From Actinocrinis sp046724665 (GTDB lineage: Bacteria; Actinomycetota; Actinomycetes; Streptomycetales; Catenulisporaceae): a stretch of DNA of 11,416 bases. The position numbers and the translations under genes were made by a program. Positions 1 through 5,894 of the stretch are shown here, piece by piece. Within the stretch, counting starts at the first letter, position 1. Every line of letters starts with the position of its first letter. The notes below the pieces were generated by a model. It had not been told where the DNA came from. It worked only from the letters and a program-made list of their open reading frames with translations, and did no database searches. The DNA lies in the NCBI GenBank assembly GCA_046724665.1, contig JBKOWZ010000289.1, positions 1 through 11,416 on the forward strand, written 5' to 3'.

Positions 1-909
1 CTGCTGTTCGCCGGGGCCGCCCTCGCCGGGCCGGTTGAGCCGGGTGAACGCGCCGCCGATGCCCTCGACCGCCTTGCCCAGCTCGCTGGGCACGATCCAC
101 ACCTTGTTCGCCTCGCCCTCGGCAAGCTTGGGCAGCATCTGGAGGTACTGGTAGCTGAGCAGCTTCGAGTCGGCGTCGCCCTCGTGGATGGCCTCGAACA
201 CCTTCTTGATCGCCATCGCCTCGCCGCCCGCGCGCAGCTCGGCGGCCTTGGCCTCGCCCTCGGCCTTGAGGATCATCGACTGCCGGTCGCCCTCGGCGCG
301 CAGGATCTCGGCCTGCTTGACGCCCTCGGCCTGGAGCACCGTGGCACGCCGCTCGCGCTCGGCGCGCACCTGCTTCTCCATCGCCTCGGTGATGTCGCGG
401 TTCGGCTGGATGGTGCGCAGCTCGACCCGGTTGACCCGGATGCCCCACGGCCCGGTCGCCGAGTCCAGCGCGTCGCGCAGCTCGGTGTTGACCTCGTCGC
501 GGCTGGTGAGCGTGCGCTCGAGGTCCATGCCGCCGACGATATTGCGCAGCGTGGTGGAGACCAGGTACTCGATCGCCTGGACGTAGTTCTGGATCTCGTA
601 GGTGGCCCGGCGCGGGTCGGTGACCTGGTAGTAGACCACCCAGTCGATGTAGACCAGCAGGTTGTCCTCGGTGATGACCTCCTGCGGCGGGAACGGCACG
701 ACCTGCTCGCGCATGTCCACCGTGGCGCGGATCGTGTCGGCGACCGGCACCAGGAAGCGCAGGCCCGGCTCCAGGGTGCGGCGGTAGCGGCCGAAGCGCT
801 CCACCACCTGCGCGCTGGCCTGGGGGACGATCTGGACCGACCGGTACAGGAAATAGGTGACCGACAGGACCACGATCAGCACCACGAGAATCGCGGTGAC
901 CACGCTCAT
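1..909 (-). CDS. SPFH/band 7 (stomatin-like) membrane protein, C-terminus beyond window
   Basis: Stomatin/prohibitin-type scaffold protein of the QmcA-like group, expected to oligomerise at the cytoplasmic membrane and organise membrane microdomains. Residues 2-22 form one hydrophobic helix that would anchor the N-terminus. The SPFH domain follows at about 24-190, with the family-typical stretches VERFGRYRRTLEPGL and DWVVYYQVTDP. From about 190 to 240 comes a charged, Ala/Glu-rich coiled coil with repeated AEG units (VLQAEG, ILRAEG, ILKAEG). A Gly/Pro-rich tail begins near 290. The window contains 303 codons and no stop. E. coli QmcA is about 305 residues, so little may be missing. The ATG at 909 is chosen because GGGGAGG lies 6 nt upstream (916-922). 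NfeD, its usual partner, is encoded just upstream on the same strand, but a separate promoter lies between them. The biochemical role is inferred from the family. Confidence 0.93.
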   Translation of the reverse strand, partial: MSVVTAILVVLIVVLSVTYFLYRSVQIVPQASAQVVERFGRYRRTLEPGLRFLVPVADTIRATVDMREQVVPFPPQEVITEDNLLVYIDWVVYYQVTDPRRATYEIQNYVQAIEYLVSTTLRNIVGGMDLERTLTSRDEVNTELRDALDSATGPWGIRVNRVELRTIQPNRDITEAMEKQVRAERERRATVLQAEGVKQAEILRAEGDRQSMILKAEGEAKAAELRAGGEAMAIKKVFEAIHEGDADSKLLSYQYLQMLPKLAEGEANKVWIVPSELGKAVEGIGGAFTRLNRPGEGGPGEQQ

Positions 910-915
910 CCCAGA

Positions 916-922
916 CCTCCCC
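916..922 (-). promoter_or_regulatory. Strong ribosome binding site of the SPFH gene
   Basis: GGGGAGG on the minus strand, 6 nt before the ATG at 909. It fixes the start of the SPFH gene and contrasts with the genes nearby that lack any Shine-Dalgarno sequence. Confidence 0.8.
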
Positions 923-995
923 TGGAGCGCAGCGAAATGTACCAAAGCGTGCGAAGTACGATGAACCGTAAAAGTTAAAGTACTGACGAGCTCAC

Positions 996-1025
996 ACGAT
1001 ACTGTGATTATGCCCAAACTGTCAG
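996..1025 (-). promoter_or_regulatory. Candidate sigma70-type promoter of the SPFH gene
   Basis: On the minus strand, CTGACA (1025-1020) and TATCGT (1001-996) are separated by 18 nt, a good match to housekeeping -35 and -10 elements. Transcription would begin near 989, giving a leader of about 80 nt that contains the strong ribosome binding site. The stretch from about 930 to 1020 is clearly more AT-rich than the surrounding genes. The -10 region shares the core ACAGTATC[GA]T with the sequence in front of nfeD. Inferred from pattern only. Confidence 0.5.
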
Positions 1026-1071
1026 CGCATCAGGCTCGACGCGCGGCATGGAATCGGGGCGGCGAGGGCGG

Positions 1072-1488
1072 TCACACCACCAGCGCCGTCGCTCCGTCGA
1101 TTTCCAGGACGTGCACCACGGCTCCGGGCTCGAAGACCGCTTCCGGGTCGTAGGAGCGGGCGGTCCAGGTCTGGCCGCTGAGGCTGATGCGGCCGGTGTA
1201 CGCGTCCACCCGGCTGGTGACCACCGCGTCGCTGCCGACCAGCGCGGCCGTTCCGGTGCGCAGCCCGGGAAGCTCCTGATGGCGCATCACCGCCGGGCGC
1301 AGGAAGGCGATCAGCCCGACGCTGACCAGGACGAAGGCGGGAACCTGGCCGGCCAGCGGCACGCCGAGCACGGACAGCGCCGCGGCGACGGCTGCGCCGA
1401 TCGCGGCCATGAGGCAGGCGAGCGTGGCAGTCGCGCTCTCGGCCAGCAGCAGCAAGACAGCTGTGACTATCCACCACATCCAGCCCAT
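1072..1488 (-). CDS. NfeD-family membrane protein (short form)
   Basis: A 138-residue NfeD-type protein of the short class that lacks the N-terminal ClpP-like protease domain. Residues 4-65 are strongly hydrophobic and could form two or three transmembrane helices (WWIVTAVLLLLAES, LMAAIGAAVAAALSVLG, VPAFVLVSVGLIAFL). Residues 75-138 fit the C-terminal OB-fold (GLRTGTAALVGSDAVV, GRISLSGQTWTARS, ending in VHVLEIDGATALVV). NfeD proteins are the habitual genomic and physical partners of SPFH proteins, and an SPFH gene follows 162 bp downstream, which supports the call. The ATG at 1488 has no clear Shine-Dalgarno sequence but sits 6 nt after a TATCAT hexamer, so the transcript may be leaderless. 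The partnership with the SPFH protein is inferred from the families. Confidence 0.88.
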   Translation of the reverse strand: MGWMWWIVTAVLLLLAESATATLACLMAAIGAAVAAALSVLGVPLAGQVPAFVLVSVGLIAFLRPAVMRHQELPGLRTGTAALVGSDAVVTSRVDAYTGRISLSGQTWTARSYDPEAVFEPGAVVHVLEIDGATALVV

Positions 1489-1494
1489 CTTCGT

Positions 1495-1506
1495 ATGATA
1501 CTGTCA
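1495..1506 (-). promoter_or_regulatory. Candidate leaderless promoter core of nfeD
   Basis: The minus strand reads TGACAGTATCAT. The TATCAT hexamer ends 6 nt before the nfeD ATG, so transcription would be expected to begin at or next to the A of the start codon. No Shine-Dalgarno sequence is present. Ten of these 12 bases recur in the SPFH promoter at 996-1007. No convincing -35 element is visible at the usual distance. Confidence 0.45.
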
Positions 1507-1590
1507 GCCCTCGCTTTCAAGCAGGCAGCGACGCGTGATTGGCCCTTTTCGGGCGCAGCGCGAAGCAGCCGGGGGCGGGAAGAAAGCGGA

Positions 1591-1605
1591 CCGGTCAGGG
1601 ACCGG
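1591..1605 (-). terminator. Candidate terminator after the ABC ATPase gene
   Basis: A perfect inverted repeat CCGGTC / GACCGG with a 3-nt loop begins 18 nt past the stop codon of the ABC gene. In the minus direction it is followed by the pyrimidine-rich run TCCGCTTTCTTCCC. It would separate the ABC gene from nfeD. There is no pure U tract, so this is a modest candidate. Confidence 0.4.
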
Positions 1606-1622
1606 ACGAGCCGGCGCCGGAA

Positions 1623-2405
1623 TCAGACGCCGCGGGCGTAGAAGCGGCCGTCGGAGCTCTCCACGGCGAGCGGGATGTTGAAACAGGTCGAGAGGTTCTC
1701 CGCGGTCAGCGTGGGTCCGACCGGGCCGGCCGCGACGACGACGCCCTGACGCAGCATCAGCACGTGGGTGAAGCCCGGCGGGATCTCCTCGACGTGGTGG
1801 GTGACCAGGATCGTCACCGGGGAGTTCGGGTCGGCGGCGTGGTTCGCCAGCCGGCGCACCAGGTCCTCGCGGCCGGCCAGGTCGAGGCCGGCGGCCGGCT
1901 CGTCGAGCAGCAGCAGCTCCGGGTCGGTCATCAGAGCCCTGGCGATCAGCGCGCGCTTGCGCTCGCCGGAGGAGAGGGTGCCGTAGGTGCGTTCGGCGAA
2001 CCCGTCCATGCCCCACCAGGCGAGCAGGTCGTCCGCGCGCGTGGTGTCCACGTCGTCGTACTGCTCGCGCCAGCGGCCGAGCCGCCCGTAGCTGGCGGTC
2101 AGCACGGCGTCGCGGACCTTGGCGGTGCGCCCGATCCGCTGGTCCACCGCGGCCGAGGTCAGGCCGATGCGGGGGCGCAGTTCGAACACGTCCACCCGGC
2201 CCAGCGTCTCGCCGAGGACGGCGGCCGCGCCGCCGCTCGGGAAGAGGTTGGCCGCGGCGATCTGAAGGAGCGTGGTCTTCCCGGCGCCGTTCGGGCCGAC
2301 GACCACCCAGCGTTCGCCCTCGGCGACCCGCCAGTTGATCCCGCTCAGCAGCTTCTTGCCGTCCCGCACGAGCGAGACGTCTACCAGGTCGAGGACGTCC
2401 GTCAT
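1623..2405 (-). CDS. Stand-alone ABC transporter ATP-binding protein
   Basis: A 260-residue single ABC ATPase domain with all catalytic motifs: Walker A GPNGAGKTT (37-45), Q-loop Gln near 89, signature LSSGE (144-148), Walker B LLLLDEP (164-170) with D-loop AAGLD, and H-switch His near 203 (VTHH). It binds and hydrolyses ATP as a dimer at the membrane or in the cytosol. The overall form resembles the ModF/YlmA-like group often found without a permease. No permease gene adjoins it, so the substrate, or whether it transports at all, cannot be told. It is divergent from serB across 47 bp and lies upstream of nfeD on the same strand, with a candidate terminator between. The ATG at 2405 has no Shine-Dalgarno sequence; TAGGTT lies 7 nt upstream, compatible with a leaderless transcript. 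Confidence 0.92.
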   Translation of the reverse strand: MTDVLDLVDVSLVRDGKKLLSGINWRVAEGERWVVVGPNGAGKTTLLQIAAANLFPSGGAAAVLGETLGRVDVFELRPRIGLTSAAVDQRIGRTAKVRDAVLTASYGRLGRWREQYDDVDTTRADDLLAWWGMDGFAERTYGTLSSGERKRALIARALMTDPELLLLDEPAAGLDLAGREDLVRRLANHAADPNSPVTILVTHHVEEIPPGFTHVLMLRQGVVVAAGPVGPTLTAENLSTCFNIPLAVESSDGRFYARGV

Positions 2406-2412
2406 GTGGCCA

Positions 2413-2420
2413 AACCTATA
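2413..2420 (-). promoter_or_regulatory. Candidate -10 element of the ABC ATPase gene (leaderless type)
   Basis: The minus strand reads TATAGGTT at 2420-2413. The TANNNT hexamer TAGGTT (2418-2413) ends 7 nt before the ATG at 2405, with no Shine-Dalgarno sequence. The overlapping CCTATAGG (2415-2422) is a palindrome, so the AT-rich spot might also serve transcription toward serB. Pattern-based only. Confidence 0.4.
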
Positions 2421-2440
2421 GGGTGCGGATGAAGGGCCGG

Positions 2441-2446
2441 TAGCGT
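2441..2446 (+). promoter_or_regulatory. Candidate -10 element of serB (leaderless type)
   Basis: TAGCGT lies exactly 6 nt before the serB ATG at 2453. TAGNNT forms are common -10 elements in actinobacteria. Initiation would fall on the start codon. The only purine-rich stretch nearby, GGGG at 2447-2450, is too close to act as a normal Shine-Dalgarno sequence. Confidence 0.45.
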
Positions 2447-2452
2447 GGGGCC

Positions 2453-3733
2453 ATGCATTCGGAGATCGACGGGGCGTCCGCGCGGCGCTCCGGCCCCGTC
2501 ACGGACGACGCGCCGACCCTGCTGGTGACGGTCTTCGGCGCGGACCGGCCCGGGGTGACCGCGGCCCTGTTCGAGCAGATCACCAGGTTCGAGGCGCGCA
2601 CGGGGTACGCCGCGCGGGTCGCGGACGTCGAGCAGATCGTGCTGCGCGGCCGGCTGGTGCTCGGCGTGCTGGTGACCGCGCCCGAGGACCACGAGCACCA
2701 GAGCGAGCTGCGGATCGCGCTGCACCGCTGGGCGGCGGCGTGGAAGCTGGACGTGGAGATCACCGAGGGGCGCGGCGACAACCGCAGGCGGCGCGAGGGC
2801 CGCAGCCGGGTGACCGTGCTCGGCGCGCCGCTGAGGGCCGCGGCGATGCAGGTGGTGGCCGGGCGCATCGCCGAGGCCGGCGGGAACATCGACCGCATCG
2901 TGCGCCTGGCCAAGTACCCGGTCACCGCGCTCGAACTCGACGTGTCCGGGGCCGACCCGGCGCAGCTGCGCGGCGCGCTGGCCACGGCCGCCGCCGAGGC
3001 GGGGGTGGACGTCGCGGTGCAGCGCTCCGGGCTGGCGCGCCGGGCCAAGCACCTGGTGGTGATGGACGTCGACTCGACGCTGATCCAGGACGAGGTGATC
3101 GAGCTGCTCGCCGCGCACGCCGGCGGCCTGGACGAAGTGCGGCGGATCACCGCGGCGGCGATGCGCGGCGAGCTGGACTTCGCCGCGTCGCTGCACGCGC
3201 GGGTCGCGCTGCTGGCCGGGCTGCCGGAGGCGGTGTTCGACAAGGTGCGCGCCGAGGTGCGTTACACGCCGGGCGCCCGCACGCTGGTGCGCACGCTCAA
3301 ACGGCTCGGCTACCAGGTCGGCATAGTCTCCGGCGGCTTCACGCAGATCACCGACACGTTGGTCGCGCAGCTCGGGCTGGACTTCGCGGCCGCCAACACG
3401 CTGGAGGTCGCCGACGGCCGACTGACCGGCCGGGTCGTCGGCGAGGTGGTGGACCGTCCGGGCAAGGCGGCCGCGCTGCGCCGGTTCGCGGCCACCGCCG
3501 GGGTGCCGCTGTCGGAGACGGTGGCGATCGGCGACGGCGCGAACGACCTGGACATGCTGGCGGCGGCCGGGCTCGGCGTCGCGTTCAACGCGAAGCCGCT
3601 GGTTCAGGCGGCGGCGCACACGGCGGTCAACGTGCCGTTCCTCGACACGATCCTGTTCCTGCTGGGCATCCCGCGCGAGGAGGTCGAGGAACTCGACGAG
3701 GTCGAGAAGGTCGAGAAAATCGAGCAGGCCTAA
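2453..3733 (+). CDS. serB: Phosphoserine phosphatase SerB with tandem ACT domains
   Basis: A 426-residue HAD-superfamily enzyme that hydrolyses O-phospho-L-serine to L-serine and phosphate, the last step of the phosphorylated serine pathway, in the cytosol. Residues about 20-95 and 118-190 form two ACT-type regulatory domains (TLLVTVFGADRPGVTAALF; VTVLGAPLRAAAMQVVAGRI), as in mycobacterial SerB2 (about 410 residues). The catalytic HAD part shows motif I DVDSTL with nucleophile Asp205 and acid/base Asp207, motif II Ser293 in VSGGF, motif III Lys338 in RPGKAAA, and motif IV GDGAND (360-365). The C-terminus ends in an acidic/basic heptad-like tail rich in VE(K/E) units that looks non-catalytic. 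In ACT-containing SerB proteins serine commonly acts as a feedback ligand; that is family knowledge. The ATG start is supported by a TAGCGT hexamer 6 nt upstream. The TAA stop overlaps the stop of the convergent membrane-protein gene. Confidence 0.96.
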   Translation: MHSEIDGASARRSGPVTDDAPTLLVTVFGADRPGVTAALFEQITRFEARTGYAARVADVEQIVLRGRLVLGVLVTAPEDHEHQSELRIALHRWAAAWKLDVEITEGRGDNRRRREGRSRVTVLGAPLRAAAMQVVAGRIAEAGGNIDRIVRLAKYPVTALELDVSGADPAQLRGALATAAAEAGVDVAVQRSGLARRAKHLVVMDVDSTLIQDEVIELLAAHAGGLDEVRRITAAAMRGELDFAASLHARVALLAGLPEAVFDKVRAEVRYTPGARTLVRTLKRLGYQVGIVSGGFTQITDTLVAQLGLDFAAANTLEVADGRLTGRVVGEVVDRPGKAAALRRFAATAGVPLSETVAIGDGANDLDMLAAAGLGVAFNAKPLVQAAAHTAVNVPFLDTILFLLGIPREEVEELDEVEKVEKIEQA

Positions 3734-4824
3734 CGCTCCGGCTTCGGCCGCACCAGCCACGCCAGCCCGAGCGCGACGATCAGGCCGACCGCCGCGTAGC
3801 AGCCGAGCACGTACAGGGGCTGCGCGGTGTGCGCGCCGCCGAAGTAGGCGATCGAGCGCGCGGCGTCCGTGCCCGCGCCCGGCGGCAGAATCGCGCCGAT
3901 CACCCGCCAGAACGGCGGGATGAGCGCGCGGGCGTAGGCGCCGCCGGCCGCCGGGTTGCCGAGGATCACGAACAGCAGGACCGCGAGGCCGATCCCGACC
4001 ACGCCGAAAGCGGTCTCCAGTGCCATGGTGACCGCGCCGGCGCCGAACACCAGCAGCGTCCCCGTCGCCACCATCGGCCAGAACGCACCGGGCAGCGCGC
4101 CGAGTACGTACTGCACAAGCCATGCCCCGATCACGCCCGCCACACCGGCGCTCAGCGCGAGCGCGGCGAGACGCACGACGGCGCGTATAGGCGTCGCCGG
4201 GCGCGTTCCGGCACTGACGCCGAGGATCGAGGCGATCAGGTAGCCGGTGACCGTCCAGCCGACCGCGAGGTAGAACGATGACAGGCCGCCGCTGTCCTCG
4301 GCGGAGACCGGAACGACGTCGCGGACGCCGACCGCGCGCTGCCGCGTGGCCTCGACCGAATCGACGATCCTGATGACGGCGTTGGACAGGGACGGCCCTG
4401 CGGCGGAGGCGATGTAAAGCGTGTCGGCGCCGCCGGCCGGGTCAACGACGAGCGCGCCGGTGCTGCCGCGGTCCGCGACGCGCGCTCGGGCGGACGCCGC
4501 GTCGGGCACCAGTCGGGGCGTGAGCGGCTGGCCGGGCAGCGCGACCAGACCGGTGACCAGGTCGGCCTGCACGTCTGCCGGGGCGACGATGTCGAAGGGC
4601 AGGTTCTTCGGCGCCGGGTGATGCAGTCCGCCGACGTAGGACACGATGAAGCTGAGGCCGAGCGCCAGGGTCGCGACGACCAGCAGCGCGGAACGCAGCG
4701 TGACGGCGTCCGCAACCTGCGACCACACACCCCGGCCACGTACCCGGCCCACTGCCGTGCGTGCCGTCCGAGGCCGCGCCCCGGCCTGCGACTCCGCGTC
4801 CGCGCTCTCGCCGGGGTCCGTCAT
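3730..4824 (-). CDS. YhgE/Pip-like (ABC-2-type/DUF3533-like) membrane protein
   Basis: A 364-residue integral membrane protein. A basic cytoplasmic N-terminus (1-42) leads to one helix at about 44-66. An extracytoplasmic region follows (about 67-182) with the stretch HHPAPKNLPFDIVAP. A cluster of five helices then lies at about 184-203, 214-240, 248-269, 273-290 and 336-358. This one-plus-five pattern, with GNPAAGG (289-295) and PPFWR..GAILPPGAG (303-318), matches the YhgE/Pip and ABC-2-like permease-related families. Those are linked to phage infection, secretion or efflux, but the biochemical function is not established. It follows the MarR gene and a 61-residue membrane protein on the same strand, suggesting MarR-controlled envelope or export function. 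The ATG at 4824 has no strong ribosome binding site. The stop codon overlaps the serB stop by 4 bp. Substrate unknown. Confidence 0.8.
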   Translation of the reverse strand: MTDPGESADAESQAGARPRTARTAVGRVRGRGVWSQVADAVTLRSALLVVATLALGLSFIVSYVGGLHHPAPKNLPFDIVAPADVQADLVTGLVALPGQPLTPRLVPDAASARARVADRGSTGALVVDPAGGADTLYIASAAGPSLSNAVIRIVDSVEATRQRAVGVRDVVPVSAEDSGGLSSFYLAVGWTVTGYLIASILGVSAGTRPATPIRAVVRLAALALSAGVAGVIGAWLVQYVLGALPGAFWPMVATGTLLVFGAGAVTMALETAFGVVGIGLAVLLFVILGNPAAGGAYARALIPPFWRVIGAILPPGAGTDAARSIAYFGGAHTAQPLYVLGCYAAVGLIVALGLAWLVRPKPER

Positions 4825-4917
4825 GCTGCCACTGTGGCCTTACGGCCGGTCAGACGCTCGCGGGGCTACGCCGTCCGAGCCGCGCATGCCGCGCGCGTCA
4901 ACGGCAGCCGTCGGCAG

Positions 4918-5103
4918 TCAGCCGTTGCGCGACGCCCAGGTCGCGAGGACGGCGATCAGGACGAAGATCGCGACCATGCCGAGCGCGACGTAGAGGGCCT
5001 GCCGCTGACCAGCGGCCCGGCTCGTCTCGCGCCACTGCCGCGGCGGCCACTCCTCCTGCGTTTCCGGCGGCCGTGCGCCGTCCGGCATCCCTGCCTCGCT
5101 CAT
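4918..5103 (-). CDS. Small single-pass membrane protein, 61 residues
   Basis: The first 35 residues are polar and rich in Pro, Glu and Arg (with the motif EEWPPRQWRE). One strong helix follows at about 36-56 (LYVALGMVAIFVLIAVLATW), and the protein ends ASRNG. The likely topology is a cytoplasmic N-terminus with the C-terminal end outside, or a tail anchor. I do not recognise a named family. It sits between the marR gene (81 bp upstream) and the YhgE/Pip-like gene (93 bp downstream), all on the minus strand, so co-transcription is plausible and it may be an accessory subunit of the larger membrane protein. No clear Shine-Dalgarno sequence precedes the ATG. The residue pattern and clean transmembrane helix favour this frame over the overlapping longer reading frames, which are Arg-rich and lack any structure. 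Confidence 0.65.
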   Translation of the reverse strand: MSEAGMPDGARPPETQEEWPPRQWRETSRAAGQRQALYVALGMVAIFVLIAVLATWASRNG

Positions 5104-5141
5104 GACGCCAGTCTCGCACCCGCCGGACCCGCCACCGGTCC

Positions 5142-5157
5142 CGGGGTGACGACCCCG
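5142..5157 (-). terminator. Small hairpin after marR, possible attenuator or weak terminator
   Basis: A perfect inverted repeat CGGGGT / ACCCCG with a 4-nt loop starts about 28 nt past the marR stop and lies before the 61-residue protein gene. No U-rich tail follows. It could lower read-through into the two membrane-protein genes. Weak evidence. Confidence 0.25.
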
Positions 5158-5184
5158 ACATCCGCCGCGCCGCGACGCGTAGCG

Positions 5185-5655
5185 TCACGCCTCCCGCCGC
5201 CGAACCTCCCGAACACGCAGCGGCTCGTCATCCTCCTCCGCGAGCTGCTCCAGCACCGGCAGCGCGGCGACCAGCGTCGCGTACTGCTCGGGGTCCAGCC
5301 GCGTGACCCGCTCGGCCAGCAGCGCGGTGCGTTCGCTGCGTACCTTCTCCAGCAGGACCTGCCCGGCCGTGGTGACCACGATGTGGCAGGACCGGCCGTC
5401 CTCCGGATCAGGGATCTTGCGCACCAGTCCCGTCTCGATCAGTCCGCCGACCGTGCGGGTCATCGACGGCGCCGCGACCTTCTCGCGCGCGGCGAGCTCG
5501 CCCTGCCGGATCGGGCCGTGCTTCTCCACCGTCACCAGCGCGGAGATCTGCGCGAAGGTCAGCTCCCCCGAGGCACGCTGCGCCAGCCGCCGGTGCAGAC
5601 GGCCGACCGCGACGCGCAAGCGCGTGACGTCCTGCGGATCCGGCAATGTGGTCAT
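5185..5655 (-). CDS. MarR-family transcriptional regulator
   Basis: A winged-helix DNA-binding protein of about 156 residues, the usual MarR length, acting as a dimer on palindromic operators and usually released by small ligands. An N-terminal dimerisation helix (RLRVAVGRLHRRLAQ) is followed by the winged helix-turn-helix from about 32 to 98: LTFAQISALVTVEKHGPIR, then the recognition region VAAPSMTRTVGGLIETGLV, then the wing DPEDGRSCHIVVTTAG with the typical Asp-Arg pair. A C-terminal helical dimerisation region ends in an acidic/basic tail. I chose the ATG at 5655 because TATGGT lies exactly 6 nt upstream. The GTG at 5661, two codons earlier, would abut that hexamer. A TAGTTAG-N6-CTAACTA palindrome lies about 85 bp upstream and is the obvious operator candidate. 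The genes following on the same strand are the likely regulon. Confidence 0.93.
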   Translation of the reverse strand: MTTLPDPQDVTRLRVAVGRLHRRLAQRASGELTFAQISALVTVEKHGPIRQGELAAREKVAAPSMTRTVGGLIETGLVRKIPDPEDGRSCHIVVTTAGQVLLEKVRSERTALLAERVTRLDPEQYATLVAALPVLEQLAEEDDEPLRVREVRRREA

Positions 5656-5661
5656 CGTCAC

Positions 5662-5667
5662 ACCATA
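5662..5667 (-). promoter_or_regulatory. Candidate -10 element of marR (leaderless type)
   Basis: The minus strand reads TATGGT, then GTGACG, then ATG. The 6-nt spacing puts the expected transcription start on the A of the ATG at 5655, and no Shine-Dalgarno sequence is seen. This decides the choice of ATG over the GTG two codons upstream. Confidence 0.4.
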
Positions 5668-5739
5668 GCCCGGACGTGGGGAAATACGCGGCGGGCGAGC
5701 GTGCCGGGCGTCCGTGGCCGCCCGGGCGGTCCGAGGAGA

Positions 5740-5759
5740 TAGTTAGCGTGCACTAACTA
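5740..5759. promoter_or_regulatory. Palindromic operator candidate for the MarR regulator
   Basis: TAGTTAG-CGTGCA-CTAACTA is a perfect inverted repeat with 7-bp arms and a 6-bp spacer. Its size and TTAG/CTAA arms are typical of MarR-family operators. It lies between marR and the diverging gene. A further CTAACT half-site occurs at 5837-5842. Binding by the adjacent MarR protein is inferred from position and form. Confidence 0.6.
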
Positions 5760-5802
5760 ACCGTAAGCGAAGCCCTCTCCCCCATCAAGTCGCTTCGATC
5801 CG

Positions 5803-5824
5803 GTCAACGAACCGTCAAGTTCCC
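5803..5824 (+). repeat. 11-bp-spaced direct repeat, PHO-box-like
   Basis: GTCAACGAACC is followed directly by GTCAAGTTCCC: two 11-nt units sharing GTCAA at one helical turn. The spacing and the GTCA core recall the 11-nt direct-repeat units bound by PhoP-type response regulators, but the rest of each unit matches the consensus poorly. Another TCAAG occurs at 5785-5789, out of the 11-bp phase. Confidence 0.25.
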
Positions 5825-5845
5825 GCCAATGAGCAGCTAACTCCG

Positions 5846-5879
5846 GGCCGGAGCGGTCCACGGCCGGTGACAGGTCCAC
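5846..5879 (+). repeat. Tandem imperfect direct repeat upstream of the envelope gene
   Basis: Two adjoining units, 5846-5861 (16 bp) and 5862-5879 (18 bp), both begin GGCCGG and end GGTCCAC; the second has two extra bases in its middle. The second unit overlaps the candidate -35 element of the downstream gene, so this could be a protein-binding site. Confidence 0.45.
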
Positions 5880-5894
5880 TTGTCGTCTTATAAG
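5867..5894 (+). promoter_or_regulatory. Candidate promoter of the lytic-transglycosylase-like gene
   Basis: GTGACA (5867-5872) and TATAAG (5889-5894) are separated by 16 bp. The TTATAAGTT patch stands out in GC-rich DNA. A start near 5901 would leave a leader of about 87 nt before the GTG at 5988. A second, weaker option is GGAAC at 5917-5921 followed by TGTCGAT, reminiscent of envelope-stress ECF promoters but with a spacing that is too short. Confidence 0.4.

Noticed and set aside
184..978. 264-residue plus-strand reading frame over the SPFH gene
   Set aside because: Low-complexity Asp/Leu/Gly/Arg composition. The opposite strand encodes a full SPFH domain with a ribosome binding site.
1542..1554. 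GCCC-TTTTC-GGGC mini hairpin between the ABC gene and nfeD
   Set aside because: Stem of only 4 bp; the 6-bp hairpin at 1591-1605 is the better terminator candidate.
2402..4123. 573-residue minus-strand reading frame across serB
   Set aside because: Arg/Gly/Ala-rich composition with no domain, entirely antisense to serB, whose catalytic motifs are intact. High-GC DNA gives long open antisense frames.
2740..4281. 513-residue plus-strand frame spanning serB and the membrane-protein gene
   Set aside because: Crosses two well-supported genes out of frame; Arg/Gly/Ala repeats only.
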